Assembly: GCA_963932145.1 (NCBI GenBank)
Contig: CAWVQA010000061.1
Coordinates: 22,501-86,500, forward strand
Source: Acanthosepion lycidas
Taxonomy: Eukaryota; Mollusca; Cephalopoda; Sepiida; Sepiidae
Direction: 5' to 3'
DNA: 64,000 nucleotides
The notes under the pieces are model-generated. The model was not told where the DNA came from. It saw nothing but the letters and a program-made list of their open reading frames with translations, and did no database searches. Made by a program: the position numbers and the translations under genes. This document shows, piece after piece, positions 1 through 13,785 of the stretch (its first letter is position 1; every line of letters starts with the position of its first letter).

Positions 1-3000
1 CAGTACCAGATTTATACACTAATATATTAGTATTAGTAGCAGTATCATCATTTATCAGCTGCTAATGTGTTCAACCAGATCTCCTGGAAGTAAAAAGGAC
101 CTGAATTTCAGTCTCACTGGGAGCTTATACTTTATTTCTCATATTGCCCAATCTACTCATTGCTGTAGATTTAAGGTCTCAATAAAAGCTACAATGAAAA
201 GCAACAGAAAATAAAGATGAAAGTAAATATTATTAAGATGTAATAATAAAAGAAATTTTATTATTTAAGCTAAAGACACCTAGGGTGACACCAGTGTACC
301 ACAAAAATAATTGAATGACAGGAAGGTTGATGTTATCTTTGAAAAATCTTTGATGTCATCAATATTTGTTCATCAGGCAATTTCCTACATAATGTATAAA
401 GATGACTGCCTGAAGGAAACAAACAAAAAACTTACCAACTCATTTATAATATGATGTTACATGCCAGCTGAGATGGCAAACATTATCACCACACTCAATT
501 CACAAGTATATATTCAAATTTTTTATCAGTTATTTCTCTGAGTTGTTCACTCCCCCATAAAATCGTTTTCTTACTGTTTGATTTCTTAATAAAAATTTTC
601 ATTTATCTTGTTTTGTTTTTCTTCTAGTTTTTATTTTAATTCTGTGTAATAAAGGAAATATAAAGATGAACAAAAAAATTTGGTTTGATTTTGTCAAACA
701 TTAAAATTCTAAGATTTTCTGTATTGATTGAAAATTCTAAAATTTTCAATTCCTTTAAGATTGACTTTTACAAATTCCTACTTTTATTCTGGTATTTTGA
801 GAAGATAAGATCTACTAATTTTAAGATTCTGGAATGCTGGTATTCAAAAAGCACGATAAATGATATAACTTTTTACATTATTTGTGTTTTACATGATGGT
901 CTTAAGTGGTGGTATGTTTTATATTTCATCTCACTGAACTTAATTTTTGTATTAAAAACTGAAATATTTGAAGTTCTATCCCTGTCTACTTATTTTCATA
1001 AACCTTAATTCATTACATTTACTGTAGTTTTTGAATTGAGATTTATTAAAGAAAGAAAATCTAATTTGAAAAAGTCCAGTTTCTTATTAGTCATTGTATA
1101 AAATTCTAATACTTCAATTCAAAGCCAATGTTTTCCTTCTACACAGCCATGATAATTATCTGTTGTTTATGGGTTTTAAACGTATCCCATTTATGAAATG
1201 AAGATAGTAAATTTAGCATTTAAAGCAGAAATATTATTTCAGATAAACATCTATGGTTGGATCAAGAAACTGTCTATTTAATATGTTTATATGAATTGAT
1301 TTTGAAACTGTTTAAATTGTCTGCTTCACTCATAAAAAATAAAGAATTTTTTTTGGGTGGGGGAATAATGTTTGTAGATTAGCATTCATTAGAACTTCCC
1401 CAAACCATTACATTTGTTAGAACCAGAAAATATTGATTATCATTTTAGAAGTGGGGGTCCTGTTCCTAATATAAATACAGTATCAAATCAATCCCTGACT
1501 TCTTAAAGAATTATCTGTACTTAGTTTTTATTTACAAATGTCAAGATTGAAACTGTGTTTATATAATTGATAACAGCATATTAGTGATGTCTTTTTCCTA
1601 ATTCATAATAGTATGCAGCTATTAATAACCTTCTAAACTTATAAAACATCAATATTTTTCAATGCTGACAAATTCCATGGCTTGAGGAGCTATAATGAAT
1701 ACTAATCTACAAAAATTGTTAAAAAAAACATTTCTTCCCTTTTTCTTATTTTTTTTACATGTGGACCAGTCAATTTAAATAGATTTTTTCTGTTTTGATA
1801 AAACACTTCAGTTCAAACTCATCCAAGCTTTTATTTTGATATTTATCATTTAAATTAATATTTGTTGTTACACCAAATGTGTTTATTCATTGTACATGAA
1901 TATGTTATATATTTTGCAAATAAGGAATTAACTATATAAATATAACAACTTCATATTTGTCAATAACTATAGAATTTCCTTAGATTCCACAAGTTGGAAA
2001 GTAAAATCCTAAATAAAAAAGAATTTCATAACTGCTCTAATCAATTTGTCTTTAGTTTTTTCTTTCAAGGTTTTAAAATATTGTCAAAGATACTACTTTT
2101 TAATAAACTTTGAACAAATTTACTGCATATTTGTGGCTAAATATTACATTGCCTTAGGCAAAAATCTCATAAAGAAAATGCTCTGATATATGACTGGATA
2201 AATTAAAGATTTATCTTACAACGTGCATTTTTCATTCAAAGGAATTAATTTTTCATTTCAAAGTTTGTTTGTGTTTTTTTACACTGTGAGGACCAGTTCT
2301 ATAATATGGATCACTTTACTTCCTGTTTTCCTAATATGGGAGAGAGACTGCATGATACAATCTATTTGACTTCCTGTTCTATTTGTTCTTAAAACGATTT
2401 CACATATACACACCTTGAGAATTTTGTTGAAATACCAGTTTTCTTTTTTCTTCTTACCTTTGTTACCAAGACCAAATAACATTGCTTTTCTCTTGTTCTT
2501 TTCAACAAAGAAAAGAGGGAAAGATCATTTCATAGACTAACAAAAATGAGACAAGTGTCCATTGCTTTTCTTTGTGTGAAATTAAAGCAGTTCCTAATTC
2601 ACCCCAGCAGGAGAAAATCAGAAAACTTGATCAGAATTTTTTACAGAATTTTTACAACTGTAAAAAAATATTTGTAATAAAATGTATATATTTTAAAAGT
2701 TTCAATTAAAAAGATTTTCCAGATGTATTAATATCAAAATATTTCAAAATTAATTTTCTTGTGGAAGATGGCATCTGCTCTGTCTCACATTTCAACTACA
2801 GCAACATTCTATTATTTGAAACAATCTCACTTATTTTATGTTTAATTATTGATGTTGGTAAGAAACAAAAATGATAAACTGTAAAAACATTTGTCTTTAT
2901 TACTTTTATTGTTTTCACTTTCTTTTTTATATTTTTTATTTGTTTTCTTCTAATTGTTTAAATAAAACTGAAATAAAAATGGTTTTGTTGGTAATCAGTA

Positions 3001-5754
3001 TCTGATTAACAATTAAGAAAATGTTAATTTTGTTAATGATATGAATAAGAACTGAAATGGTTACAATAATATGCATATTGATTTTTAATCAAATTTTGTT
3101 GATCAACAAACATATTTTGTGAGTCAGTTTTGTTTTGAAAACTGTCAGATAAAATCTGTTGGTTAATTATTGAATTTACTTAGGAGAACTTTGCACAGAA
3201 AGAGTTTTGTAAAAGATTTGAAAAGGAAATTTTATCCTTTTGGTCTTAGCCATTCTTTTTAGCATATGAATTTTATTACAGCAAATCTTTTTGTACAATG
3301 AAGGTACAGTGCATATAAATAAAAATATGTAAAGAGAAGAACATTAATAAAATTAATTTTTTGACTTAATATCATTCCCAAAGATTTTCTTTAGTTTGTT
3401 ATTTTTTTCTTGTCCTGATTTTCATTATTGCCTACAGTTCCAGTTCAACTTTATGTATTTTCAGAACAACAGAGATAAAGTATATTTCTATGGAACTCTA
3501 TCAATTTTCTATTGTAAAAAGGAGAACAAAGTCCTTTTGAAAGATTTTATATTTTCTTACATCTTATGTTCATAAAAGGTGATTTTATTGTCTATTTTTA
3601 AACTTCAATTGTTAAGCACAGAACTTACTTAAAACTCAATTTATCAGCTACAAACTTGATCCTGAAAAGAAGGACAACACTTAAAGAATATATATTTCCT
3701 TTTATATTATTGACTCTTACTTTAATTTTAGATGTTAAATATTTTGTTCTTACTTGACCCTGCTTCAAGAATAGTTTATTTATCAGCCATACAAGAGTAC
3801 AAAGGAAAAGAATTTCTTAAAAATATCTTATTTGCCTGCTGAAAATTATACTTGAAATCATTAATTACTGATTTTCCTTGATCAGAATTAATAACATGGA
3901 CATGGAAAGAATGATAGATTTTCATTAGTACTATAATTTTTTACATTTTTATAGTCACAAAAAGATTCTATTGATAATATTCATTAATGACAAAGTTTTC
4001 CCTAAGTCACAAAGAAAATTTGAAGTGTTAGATAACAAGGGAAAAGAAAAACAAAAAGCTCAAAATGAGTTCACATAAAACAAATTTAAATTATAAAACT
4101 ATTAATATAAAAATTATTGTCAATAAAATCAATACAGATGTGGACAACTTTTTGCACGGGTTGTTTGGAATAGGAAAACTACATTGCCATTTTCTTTTCA
4201 TTTATTGAGAAATTAATTAAAGTCTGATTTGACACATTGACCATAGGAATTTATAGGAAATGTCATTTCAACAGTATTGAATAGACATCTATGTAAATAT
4301 CTATGTGTATGTGAATAAACACTCCTGCACACAAGTAAACTCATTCACAAGCACACACTCTCTCAAAGACAAGTATTTGAACACAAATACACATTTCTGT
4401 TAAATACTGTTCAAATAAGCTGACCTACAAGTTTATTCTGTTATGTGTTCATGTTTATGCCTCTATTTGTCTTACTGTGCAAGTTCTTCTTTTGCTAAAC
4501 TTCTTATCACATGATCTGTGCTTTGAACACATTCTAATTCTACAATTATTTTTAAAAAACCTTCAAAAAAAAACAATAGATCATAAAAGTATCAATATTA
4601 CAGTTCAACACTCCAGTAAGAAACTTGATCTACATTGTCTCAAATGAAATTAATTCAAGCTTTTCAGAAAAAAACACAAGATGCACAAACTTACAAACAT
4701 TATCTAGATTGTGTGTGATAACAAGAAATATTAAAAAATATAAGTAACACTATTTTCTGGCTCATAAACAAAATTAAAATGATTTAAATATTACACTGTG
4801 TCTGTGATATTATAAACACAAGACTGATCTCCAAATTCACAGCTCAGTGGTTAAGAGGATTGAGAATAAAATATGTTTATTGTTCAGTAAATCTGATTGT
4901 TTTTATCAAATTTGCCTAATTTCTAATTATTTTCATTTACAATTAGATCAGGGCCAAACTAAAAAGAATGACATACAATCCAGATTTGGTGTTTACTAGG
5001 ACATGAAGTTGGCTATCTTTAGAAGATAGTCTAACAACATATCTTGTGATGCTTGGAACTTTACCTTTCTTTGTTCTGATATTTTTTTTTTGTGAACAAA
5101 ACTAAAAAGGTAATTTATGGACATATAACTTGGTTGTTATAATAAAAAACAGTAGAAATGAGTGGCAAGTATAACATTGCTGATGTTAAAATCTTATAAA
5201 AGCATCTGAGAAACTCAGTCACTATCTATTTTGAGCTCTGATAAATAATGAAACTTATCTACCATACCTATGAGCACTAATGGGTATGTCCCAATCCTTA
5301 TAAATACATTGGACTAATGTGAGTGTGTATGGGAGGGGGAGGGGCAAATATGCTGGCTAAGTATTATTGCCTTTTCACTTCACTGGATTAACATGTTTTG
5401 GTCTACCTTGAGATTTACAACTAAAGTGAACTGTTAAGATTTTGTCTTTTAATTTTCTGAAACATTTTGAATTTTTCAGTTTTCCTTTTTTCGTTTGTAC
5501 ATATTTATTTGTGCACTTTTTCTTTTCCTTTTTGTTTATTTCATTCTTGTATTTTTACCCTCCCCCCATTTTTGTTTTATTACCTTTTTCGTATTTTATT
5601 TTTAGTTCTTACGTGTTTTTTGCCTTTATTTTTCCATGTACTTGTTTCATTTTATTTGGTTTGTCCATAATTTTGTTTCTTTTTATACTCATTTGGGAAA
5701 AAAAATAACAGTATATAAGGCAAAAGCATATTTGTTTAGCCTGGTGGCTTTGGT
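1..5754. other. AT-rich non-coding DNA
   Basis: I see no gene, RNA or mobile element that I can name in this stretch. It is strongly AT-rich with many homopolymer A and T runs. The short open frames in it have low-complexity Phe/Leu/Ile/Lys composition and no recognisable motif. A pyrimidine-rich tract lies around 5,440-5,700. Confidence 0.6.
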
Positions 5755-5756
5755 CC

Positions 5757-7035
5757 ACCATGGCCAATAATTTGCAAACACCGACAGTACCAAATGAAAA
5801 TAACTCACCGTCTAAGAAAACGGCCTGGTTGGAAAACAGTCCAAAGCAAAAGGACTTTATACAGAAAAAAGGGCCGAATATGACAAATATTTGCAAGGAA
5901 ATGAGTTCCTCATGATCCTGGAGGCTCTAGATGCAGTAAACACAAGAATTATATCCCTGCTGACCTCTGACATAAAGAGTCAGAAATTGATTGGAGTCAG
6001 CAGGGATACCATTGAAAAGTCTCCATATTGTCCCTAAAGTTCTTTGTAGATGGTCCAATACGATGTGGGGCCTACTGCTAGGTACTGAAGGGGATGCCAA
6101 ACACTTAACTGAAAGTGACCTTTCTACTGCAGCGGTGCATCTTCAGATGGAATACATGGGCACCCAGCGGACTAAAATTACAGTTCATGGGGTATCTGTG
6201 GATATATGTAAAGACTGGCTGGGGGCCTTCTTCTCCAGATACCGGGTCAATCACCCCAGGGGAAAGATGTGGATGTGGGTTCTTAATTGGTCTTCAACCC
6301 AGGTGGTTGGTTAGCTACCTGGATAGAATGCTAGTTAAAGGAGCTGATGTAGATTTACTATATTGTCCCATGTTCAACTGGTTAGGCTATTCAGACCACA
6401 AACTTTGTGCCCAGGTAGCATTAGATTGTAGGCCTAGAATGCCTGGCTACTGGAAGTTCAATCTGTCTTTACTGGACTGGCAGAACTTCCAGGAATAGCT
6501 AACTAGTGTAGCGGGAACTAGAGTCAATGGTTATCGGGAATAGGTGGTGGGAGTGGCTTAAGAATAGGATTAGTTCCTTCACCATAGTCTTTCCCAGGCA
6601 ATGGCTAGGGGGGATGCCCTAGAGATAGCCTTAGCTAGGGAAGCCCTGGAATGTTTGACTAGCAAGCGATACATGGGCCAGATAATTAGACATAGGTTAA
6701 GCAACGTGTTTCCGAAGCTGTGAATATGGGCGCAGAACTGCACAAGGAAGAGATCCATTGAGATTCCAGTCATTACATTTGTGAGATCAAAACCCTGGAA
6801 GGGCATACTCTTCAGGCCACTGACAACATGTGTGAGGCATTTTGGCAGCATTTTGAAAGCCAGTTTACCAAGGAGCCTGGTCTCTGCAACTCAGAGTTTT
6901 GTAGTTATTTGGCTGACTTTCCTCAGCTTTCACTGACTGAAGTGGCTAGCTGTGAGGAGGAGATCATAGAGGGTGAATATGAATTGTACTTGATGCTGTC
7001 GCACATCTTTGTCCTGATTTTGACTGTCAACCAAT
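5757..7035 (+). pseudogene. Tx1-like LINE remnant (ORF1 fragment joined to ORF2 endonuclease and pre-RT)
   Basis: This is a decayed non-LTR retrotransposon. It opens with a Kozak-like CCACCATGG at 5,757. Around 6,145-6,250 the translation (KITVHGVSVDICKDWLGAFF) resembles the ORF1 region before the zinc knuckles of Tx1-type elements. It jumps at once to the end of the ORF2 apurinic-type endonuclease (6,300-6,500), with the SDH motif as YSDHKL and the PGYWKFN motif. The ORF2 linker before the reverse transcriptase follows (about 6,600-7,030) in broken frames (MCEAFWQHFESQF, FCSYLADFPQL). The ORF1 zinc knuckles, most of the endonuclease and the whole RT palm are missing, so this is an internally deleted copy. 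Family assignment is from memory of Tx1-type proteins and is fairly secure for the linker; the ORF1 part is less sure. Confidence 0.72.
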
Positions 7036-8299
7036 CAGAGATCAAATAGCAATCAGGCTACCATTTGACAATAGAGAAAAAAATAACAAAAGAATTAGTA
7101 TTCATATATCTATTATTTGGAGCTATTTTTTAGGCATCATTTTTAAAACTGGTTATTTAAATATCATCAGAAATTGTGAAAATGTAAAAAAAATAAATGA
7201 TTTTGCTTTCTGTAGATTCCAATTTTACTATGTTTAGTCTCCTAATGTTTTACATAATACACATTCTACTGACTCATAAAATGAGGATGTTATTATTTCA
7301 ATAAATTAATAAAACAGATGATAGAATTTCTTAAGAATTTACTAAAAATTTTAAGATTTTCAGTCAATCTTAAATTCCGATCTCAAGATAAAAATTTTTA
7401 TATTTATTTCAAAATCTGTTCCATTGTTTATTGGGTTGTTAATTTTTGTTAATAAGTTGTAGTGAGATAGCTTTTGTATTGATTTGGACAAAATTTCACA
7501 GAAAACAAATGTGGGAGAAGTACGATGAATAAAAATAATGTTCAGTGAAGTGTTTATGGTCTACTTGAATGATTAGTGCTGCAAATAGTATCAACTGTCA
7601 TCATCTACATAATTGCTTTCCAAAGTCAACATAAGTTTGAAAGAAATTTCTTAAAAGTCTCTGAGATTTTAAACCTTGGGAATTATTCTGATCACATGTA
7701 GGAAAGTTCATTTCTATTTGAGCAACATTTAAATTGTAAATTCAACTCACTTAACCTAAAATGTTTTTCAAAATTTTTCAATTTAAGAGAAGGAAGGTTT
7801 TTTTTTCTGTTTCTGTAGGAATATGCAAATATTAATAATTTTTTGTATCTTCTAATTAAGTGTATGTATATATTTTTATTTTACATTCTGCACATTTCTA
7901 CATTCCTAATTTCTTTTCCTGACCATTCTCTGTAAACCCTAGAGATGGGTGTTTGTGAAAATCATAGTGAATCAGCAACTTTTGAATTACTCAGACTTAC
8001 CTGTCTTGCACAAACAACCATACTGTGTTCAAAGTCACTTGAATCAACTTTCTTTCCTATACTAATACAAGAAATGAAATTCAGCAGGTTGCTATGACCA
8101 TGTTTAATTGTCTATATCCATTAAATTGCTGGCATTTCATTGGCTAAGTAAAAATTTGCATAAAGTGCATTTGTTCACATGTACTTAATTAAGTTACCAG
8201 TGAATACATATTGTTTAAAGCTTTCTATGTTAATGTGGGAAAAGTGTTTAATATTGGAGATAGAGTGTTTGTAGATATAGACGTATCCATACTGTTTGC

Positions 8300-8300
<1 letters not shown>

Positions 8301-8338
<38 letters not shown>

Positions 8339-8358
8339 AGAGAGAGAGAAAGAGAGAT
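8301..8358. repeat. (TA)n followed by (GA)n microsatellite
   Basis: An alternating TA run passes directly into a GA-rich run. It is a compound microsatellite with no coding content. Confidence 0.9.
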
Positions 8359-9900
8359 TTTTTGTATACATATCAGGCACATATTCTTCTTATAACATAT
8401 TTTTAACCCAACTTATATATATAAAATTATGAGGCATTATTTTCAGAGGCCTTACAGATAGATTTCATCTCATTAAAATTATCATTTAAAATTCATTCTT
8501 TGCTCATTTTAATATCAGCTTTGAGTTATTCATAAAACCTGCTCCTAAGTAAGCTTCTCCCCCACATAAAAAGTAATAAATTATTAGCAATTGAAAGAAT
8601 TAATTTTTCTATTTAGTACTTTTTGAAAGTTTCATATTAACTTTGGGAGAGGAAAGTAAAATTGCTTAGTGCATTTATTGTTATAGTTGTTGATCTCAGC
8701 TGTCAGAATCCATTTAGCCTACTTAGGTGATTCATTTGCTTTGTTTTTTTTCTTGTTTTCTTTCATTTTCAACTCTTGTAGAATCATGAGGAAGCATATG
8801 CATTGCTGAAAATGATTCCAATGATTTGCAACTATCAACTGAGACCCACTATCCATGTCTGCTTTTGCCAATCTTATCTACTTGTTCTGCTCACCTTTAA
8901 ATTTTTCTTTTTCTCTTCTCCCTTCATCACTCACCTCCTCCTTTTTTTGCTTTCTGCTTGAAGTTTTGGTTTTGGTCTAATTCCTCATCTCTTTCATTTT
9001 CCTTCCTCCAGGCTGTCATTTCAAGATTGTACTTTCTTGCTATTTTTCTCTCTTGCTGCTTCTGTATGCGACATAAGCACTTACATTTTCACTGCTGCTA
9101 GAACTCATGACAATAATGATAACCTTCCTTGGGTTCTTCCTCCAGATTTCTTTAACACTTTATCATGAGGAAATGATAAACAAAACAGATATAAAAATAA
9201 CAAAAAGAAAATATATAAAATATATGAAGGAGTTTGTAATAGCTCACAGAATACATATAAAATATATCCTTTACATAGACATATTAGTAAATAATGTACA
9301 TATTGTATAACATTAATTGTAAAAAGTGACTAGATACTTAAGCTCTCATTATGAAAACAAAATAGCCTAAATCTTTTAGATTCAGAAACAACATTTTAAA
9401 TATAGTTGATAATTAACAAATAAACAAATCCAATTCATACAATAACTGCACATGGGTGATAACATTATAATGATCTACACATTGGAATTTGAAATCTCTG
9501 TACTTTAAATTTATTTTATATATATGACATTGCTGTCAGAGTTTAAGCACGTTTTTTTTTTAAATTGAACTTGCAAATATTAAATATCTCAATGGAAAAC
9601 AATAACATAGGCAACCTTTATTAAAATCATCTAAACTTAATGGGCAAAGAATAATTGAAAAAGTTTGAACCAGATTCTATAGACAATTCTTATTCTTACT
9701 AGAACCAGAAATAAATATTCTTGTACAAAAACATAAATTAATATAAAAATTGGCTTCTTGTCAGCTTCCTTCAATATAACTATTTTTAACAGAAAAGCTA
9801 CTGTCTAAATATATTTTTTATTATATATACAGGATATACAATAGCTACACTAGTCTCATGCTTGGCAGCATGAAACTATAGTAGGTGAGTTATTTATATC

Positions 9901-9903
<3 letters not shown>

Positions 9904-9964
<61 letters not shown>
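9904..9964. repeat. (TA)n microsatellite with TATG end
   Basis: About 24 TA units are followed by three GTAT-type units. It is a simple repeat in non-coding DNA. Confidence 0.9.
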
Positions 9965-10439
9965 AATAGAATTTCACAGTAAAATAAACAGAACTAAGTA
10001 ATATGATATCAGTTCTGAATATATCCAACCATATTGGATTATCTTGATAACTAATTCTATAACTTTGATATAACTTGACAATGAATTAGAAGTTACCTTA
10101 CTGCACATGAAGTAATGAAAAAACATTCTCCTGTAAAATTAATCAGTTGGTAATGAAACACCATAGAGTGAGTTTGTATATTGTGTGACTGTTGCATTCA
10201 CAATGACCGAGAGAACAGATTCTACTCACCTTGTGTACAGTTTTTTGATAAAAAATCACATCACTAAGGTCAATTCTAACTTTTTATATATCCTATATTC
10301 TCAAATAAATATCAAGTCCTTAATATCGAATTTTATTTTCCTTAAATTATAGTATAAAATGCAATCTGATTTTTTTGTACCATCCAGAATTATGAAAACA
10401 GATTCCCAATAGATAAAACCTTTTTCAAGCACAATAAAT

Positions 10440-11190
10440 CTGAGTTAAGATTAGTGTATTAGTATTGTTATATTCCATGCTAATAGGAATATATACCTGA
10501 AAAACACAGTGGATAAAATAAGTAAAGGTTTATTGTAAAAACCAGTACAATAAGAATAAAGGTAACACTTATGCACAAGGTCATCACAAGTCAATCCAGT
10601 AGTGAGTGCTACTATAGGAAGGTCAGTAGTGCTCACATAAGTCTGAGTCGTACTCAACAGATCGCAGTTAGTATATTTAGTTACTCCCCCCTACGAGGGT
10701 TGCATGTGGCACATGGCTGGTTTAACGTGGGTTTTTCGAGCCCATAGGCTCAGCCAAAAATATTCACTTTTTGAACCCACATAAATGGGTTCAGGGGCAG
10801 TCTACCTCCCTGAATGAGACTCTGCCCTTTGGCGAAGCCTCGTCCTGGTTCCTCTTTGCCCGAAGGCAGAGTGTTTGACTGATTTAGCTGGAACAGGTCG
10901 CAGCTAGTCTCTGTAGTCTGTTAACTTACAGATACTTATAGGCAGTTACTACCTATAGTGTAGTCACTCATGGGGGTGACAGGTTATTCCATTACATCAA
11001 GTATGTATTTAAAAGTCAAATTAATAATAAGCTAAAGACTAATAAAATAAAATAATTTTTTTCCTATGAGAGAAAGCTGTCTAAATAATGGCTATCTGCC
11101 AGGTATGTAAATGATATTCCTGTATCCATTAGTGATACACAAGGTATATAATTATTTCACTAAGACAGTTTGTTGAGATGGATAGATAAG
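10440..11190 (+). repeat. Dispersed repeat copy A, split by a solo LTR
   Basis: The flanks of the solo LTR (10,440-10,465 and 11,000 to about 11,190) match, in the same order and strand, the continuous stretch at 13,588-13,785. Shared landmarks are CTGAGTTAAGATTAGT, TATGTATTTAAAAGT, AATAAGCTAAAGACT and ACTAAGACAGTTTGTTGAG. Copy B therefore shows the site before insertion. The family of this repeat is not recognised. Confidence 0.8.
10466..10999 (-). mobile_element. Solo LTR of a gypsy-type element
   Basis: A 534-bp insert begins TGTTATATTCC and ends ATTACATCA, flanked by the 5-bp direct repeat AGTAT (10,461-10,465 and 11,000-11,004). The middle (about 10,690-10,870) matches the LTR at 52.3-52.6 kb in the same orientation: GTGGCACA, GGTTTAA, GAGCCC.TAGGCTC, TCTACCTCCC and AAGCCTCGTCC are shared. 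A TATA-like box reading on the minus strand lies at 10,933-10,940, at the position expected from the 52.5-kb copy. No internal gag or pol is present, so it is a solo LTR left by LTR-LTR recombination. Identity outside the core is low, suggesting a related subfamily. Confidence 0.82.
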
Positions 11191-13587
11191 AGTATAGCAA
11201 AAAGAAAGTGTAATATTTATTAAAGCAACATAAGCTAATATTTTTTAATAAGCTTAATTTTGATTATTAAGTGTAAAATCCCTGTTATCAACTCCCTAAA
11301 ATATAGTCATCCAGGTAATTATCAACTTCCAAATGCCAGTTATGAAAAAATAGTTTAAAAATGTCAAACATTTTGGCATTGAAATAATAACATTTGATAT
11401 AATAAATTTACTTTGGCAAAATGCAAAAATTCCTATTTGAAGATCTGAGATTAAATATTATACTTATTCCACAAATAATTCAAACTAATATCCTCATCTT
11501 TGTTGCTTTAATCCTAATATTTTATCTAATACATTTTCCAACACTTTTTAGGTGTCATTTTTACATTCTGTAAATGTGATTAAAAAATCACATACAGAAT
11601 GTAAAAATAAAATCAATACATGAAACTAAAAAATTATCATCAGAAGAAATATTTTGATGACAGTATCTCCTTGATCTCTTGTAATACTGTATTAATAGTC
11701 ACTTTTGAGTGACAAGTAAATATTTTCAAAGTATAAAAATATATGTAGTTAATTCTTTTATAACTTTAAATGTTTTATGAAAGTGAAAAAAATTTAATTC
11801 TCAGCTGATATTTATTATTTGGATCAAATGTCAAAAGGAAAGAAGAAAAAATATTAATCACTATCAGAAAGTGCATCCAATTGGGGAAAACTAAAGATTT
11901 TACTTATAAATATGTTGGCAACAGAGAAAATCTGAATCATTCATTAAATAATAAGAACATTTTATAAAGGATAGATGAGGTATCTTATGTATATTTTGTA
12001 GATATGCATGTTTATGTCTACTAATATTTGAAAACAATTTTGGCAAATTTTAAATTGAGAGTAAGCAAACAGTGTATCAAAAGGACATTTTTCTCTGGGC
12101 ACTGCTACTACTGTATACTCCTTCAATAATCTTTATTGTTTTAAAAAAGTATTTTTTTAATTTTAATAAAAACATAAATATATGTAATTGAATAATGAAC
12201 TGAACACTTCTGAGATAGTTAAGTGAGAAAAAGTGCATAAATTCAATTTCATAAGTTATGATTTTAGTAAAATTATAAAAAATTAAATTTTCATGTAATA
12301 GTTAATTACAGATTATAATTTAATAATCATGTTGATAGTTGAAAAAAGGTGTTTAACATTATTGTTGCCAGATTTTTTGAGATAAAAAATGTATAAATTC
12401 AGTTTCCTACATTATAATTTATTAAAATTCTAAAAATATCTTTATAAAAATATAAGAATTACCAAAGGAGTATACTGTAATAGTAGTCTCAAGAGAAAAA
12501 ACAGACCTTTTGAAACATCACTTTTTTACCTGGTCCCATGTTAAACTTTGTAACAGTTTCTTATTTTCATGTTTTATTGACCATTTTTTACATTCAAATA
12601 CTGTTTTCTTCTGGCATCAATTGAGTCATTTTGTTTAAAAGCATAAGAGAAAATTTACATTCAGATTTTGCATTAAAAAGAAGCCATGAAAAAGAGAAAA
12701 AAGTTTAAAAATCAAGCAAACAGGATTGTGGGAATGTGTATACACACATACAAATATCATAATTATGAAAAATTATACACATATACATAATTATGAAAAA
12801 AAGCTTTTTTACACAACAGTTATTTATTTTCAACATAATCTCCATCTTTGTCAGTGTATTCAGTGGTGAATATTAATTACATATATTGAATATTGTACAA
12901 TGAATATTTTGATGACAAATTCAGCTAATAATTATGTGTTGTTTACAAAAAACAGTTTTGGTGTTGCCATTTAATAAAAAAGCAACAACAGAAGGAAAAC
13001 CAGGGTTGCTACCAACTTTATTGAAGAATTTCTGCTCAGAGATACAAAGCAGTCTTCAGAATTTTTTTTTTTTCAGCAAAATAAAGAATCAGTGGAAAAC
13101 TATCTAATGCTTACATCCGATTAAAACATACACCAGTGGACATTTTGGTGAAATGGGATTAAGAACAACAGCGTTCAAGATACTAGTTCAAATTAAGTGT
13201 GGCAAATCAAATTAAATAGTTGAAATTTAAAAATTTAAATTTCTATTTGTTATTATTTTCTTTATCTTTAACATTAGAAAAATAAACACTTCAATAGTAA
13301 TTATAAATATTTTTAATAATAATTTTTGATAACTTTTTATTTTTTTTGTTTTAAACTTTTTTCTCAAAATTGTAGCCACTTAGTATATTCTATTCTTTAG
13401 TAACTATTGCAGAATAGTATTTTTTGCCTGTCAACATTACAAGGGACTGCTGGAAAATTTCTTAGCCCAACCCAAATTCTGATGTGTCATCATTTGGTCA
13501 GATTTTGGAAAATGGCCCAAGCTGAGAACTTTTCAGCACCCTTGGTAATTTGTCCACTCCTCTGTGAACTACATATAAATATCAATA
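11190..13587. other. AT-rich non-coding DNA
   Basis: No gene is recognisable. The stretch includes one near-perfect hairpin at 11,557-11,608, listed separately. Confidence 0.6.
11557..11608. repeat. Short inverted repeat (hairpin)
   Basis: Arms of about 23-25 bp (left beginning ATTTTTACATTCTGT; right ending ACAGAATGTAAAAAT) flank a 4-base A-rich loop. The left arm carries two bases not matched in the right. It could be a tiny foldback element remnant; no target duplication is clear. Confidence 0.65.
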
Positions 13588-13785
13588 TCTGAGTTAAGAT
13601 TAGTATGTATTTAAAAGTTAATAAGCTAAAGACTTGTAAAATAAAAGAATATTTTTCTCATGAGAGAAGGCTGTCTAAAAAAATGGCTAACTGCAAGGTA
13701 TGTAAATGATATTCTTATATCCGTGAGTGATACACAAGGTATATAGTTATTTCACTAAGACAGTTTGTTGAGTTGGATGGAGAGT
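13588..13785 (+). repeat. Dispersed repeat copy B (uninterrupted)
   Basis: About 200 bp aligns with the two flanks of the solo LTR at 10.5 kb, with short gaps. The sequence passes straight through GATTAGTATGTATTT, the empty version of the LTR target site. The two copies lie about 2.6 kb apart in direct orientation. They may be a local duplication or two copies of an unnamed element. Confidence 0.8.

Larger units (their letters stand above)
7036..10439. other. AT-rich non-coding DNA with microsatellites
   Basis: No gene is recognisable. The region contains the TA/GA microsatellite near 8.3 kb, a pyrimidine-rich tract at about 8,870-9,060, and the TA microsatellite near 9.9 kb. Short frames here have no domain. 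Confidence 0.6.

Noticed and set aside
685..1008. 107-codon open frame
   Set aside because: Phe/Ile/Leu/Lys-rich translation of AT-rich DNA, no domain, no start or splice context.
5442..5896. Overlapping frames rich in Phe and Tyr
   Set aside because: They come from a pyrimidine-rich tract; three frames are open at once, as expected of low complexity.
10451..10657. 68-codon minus-strand frame
   Set aside because: Lies wholly within the solo LTR and has no homologous frame in the related LTR at 52.5 kb.
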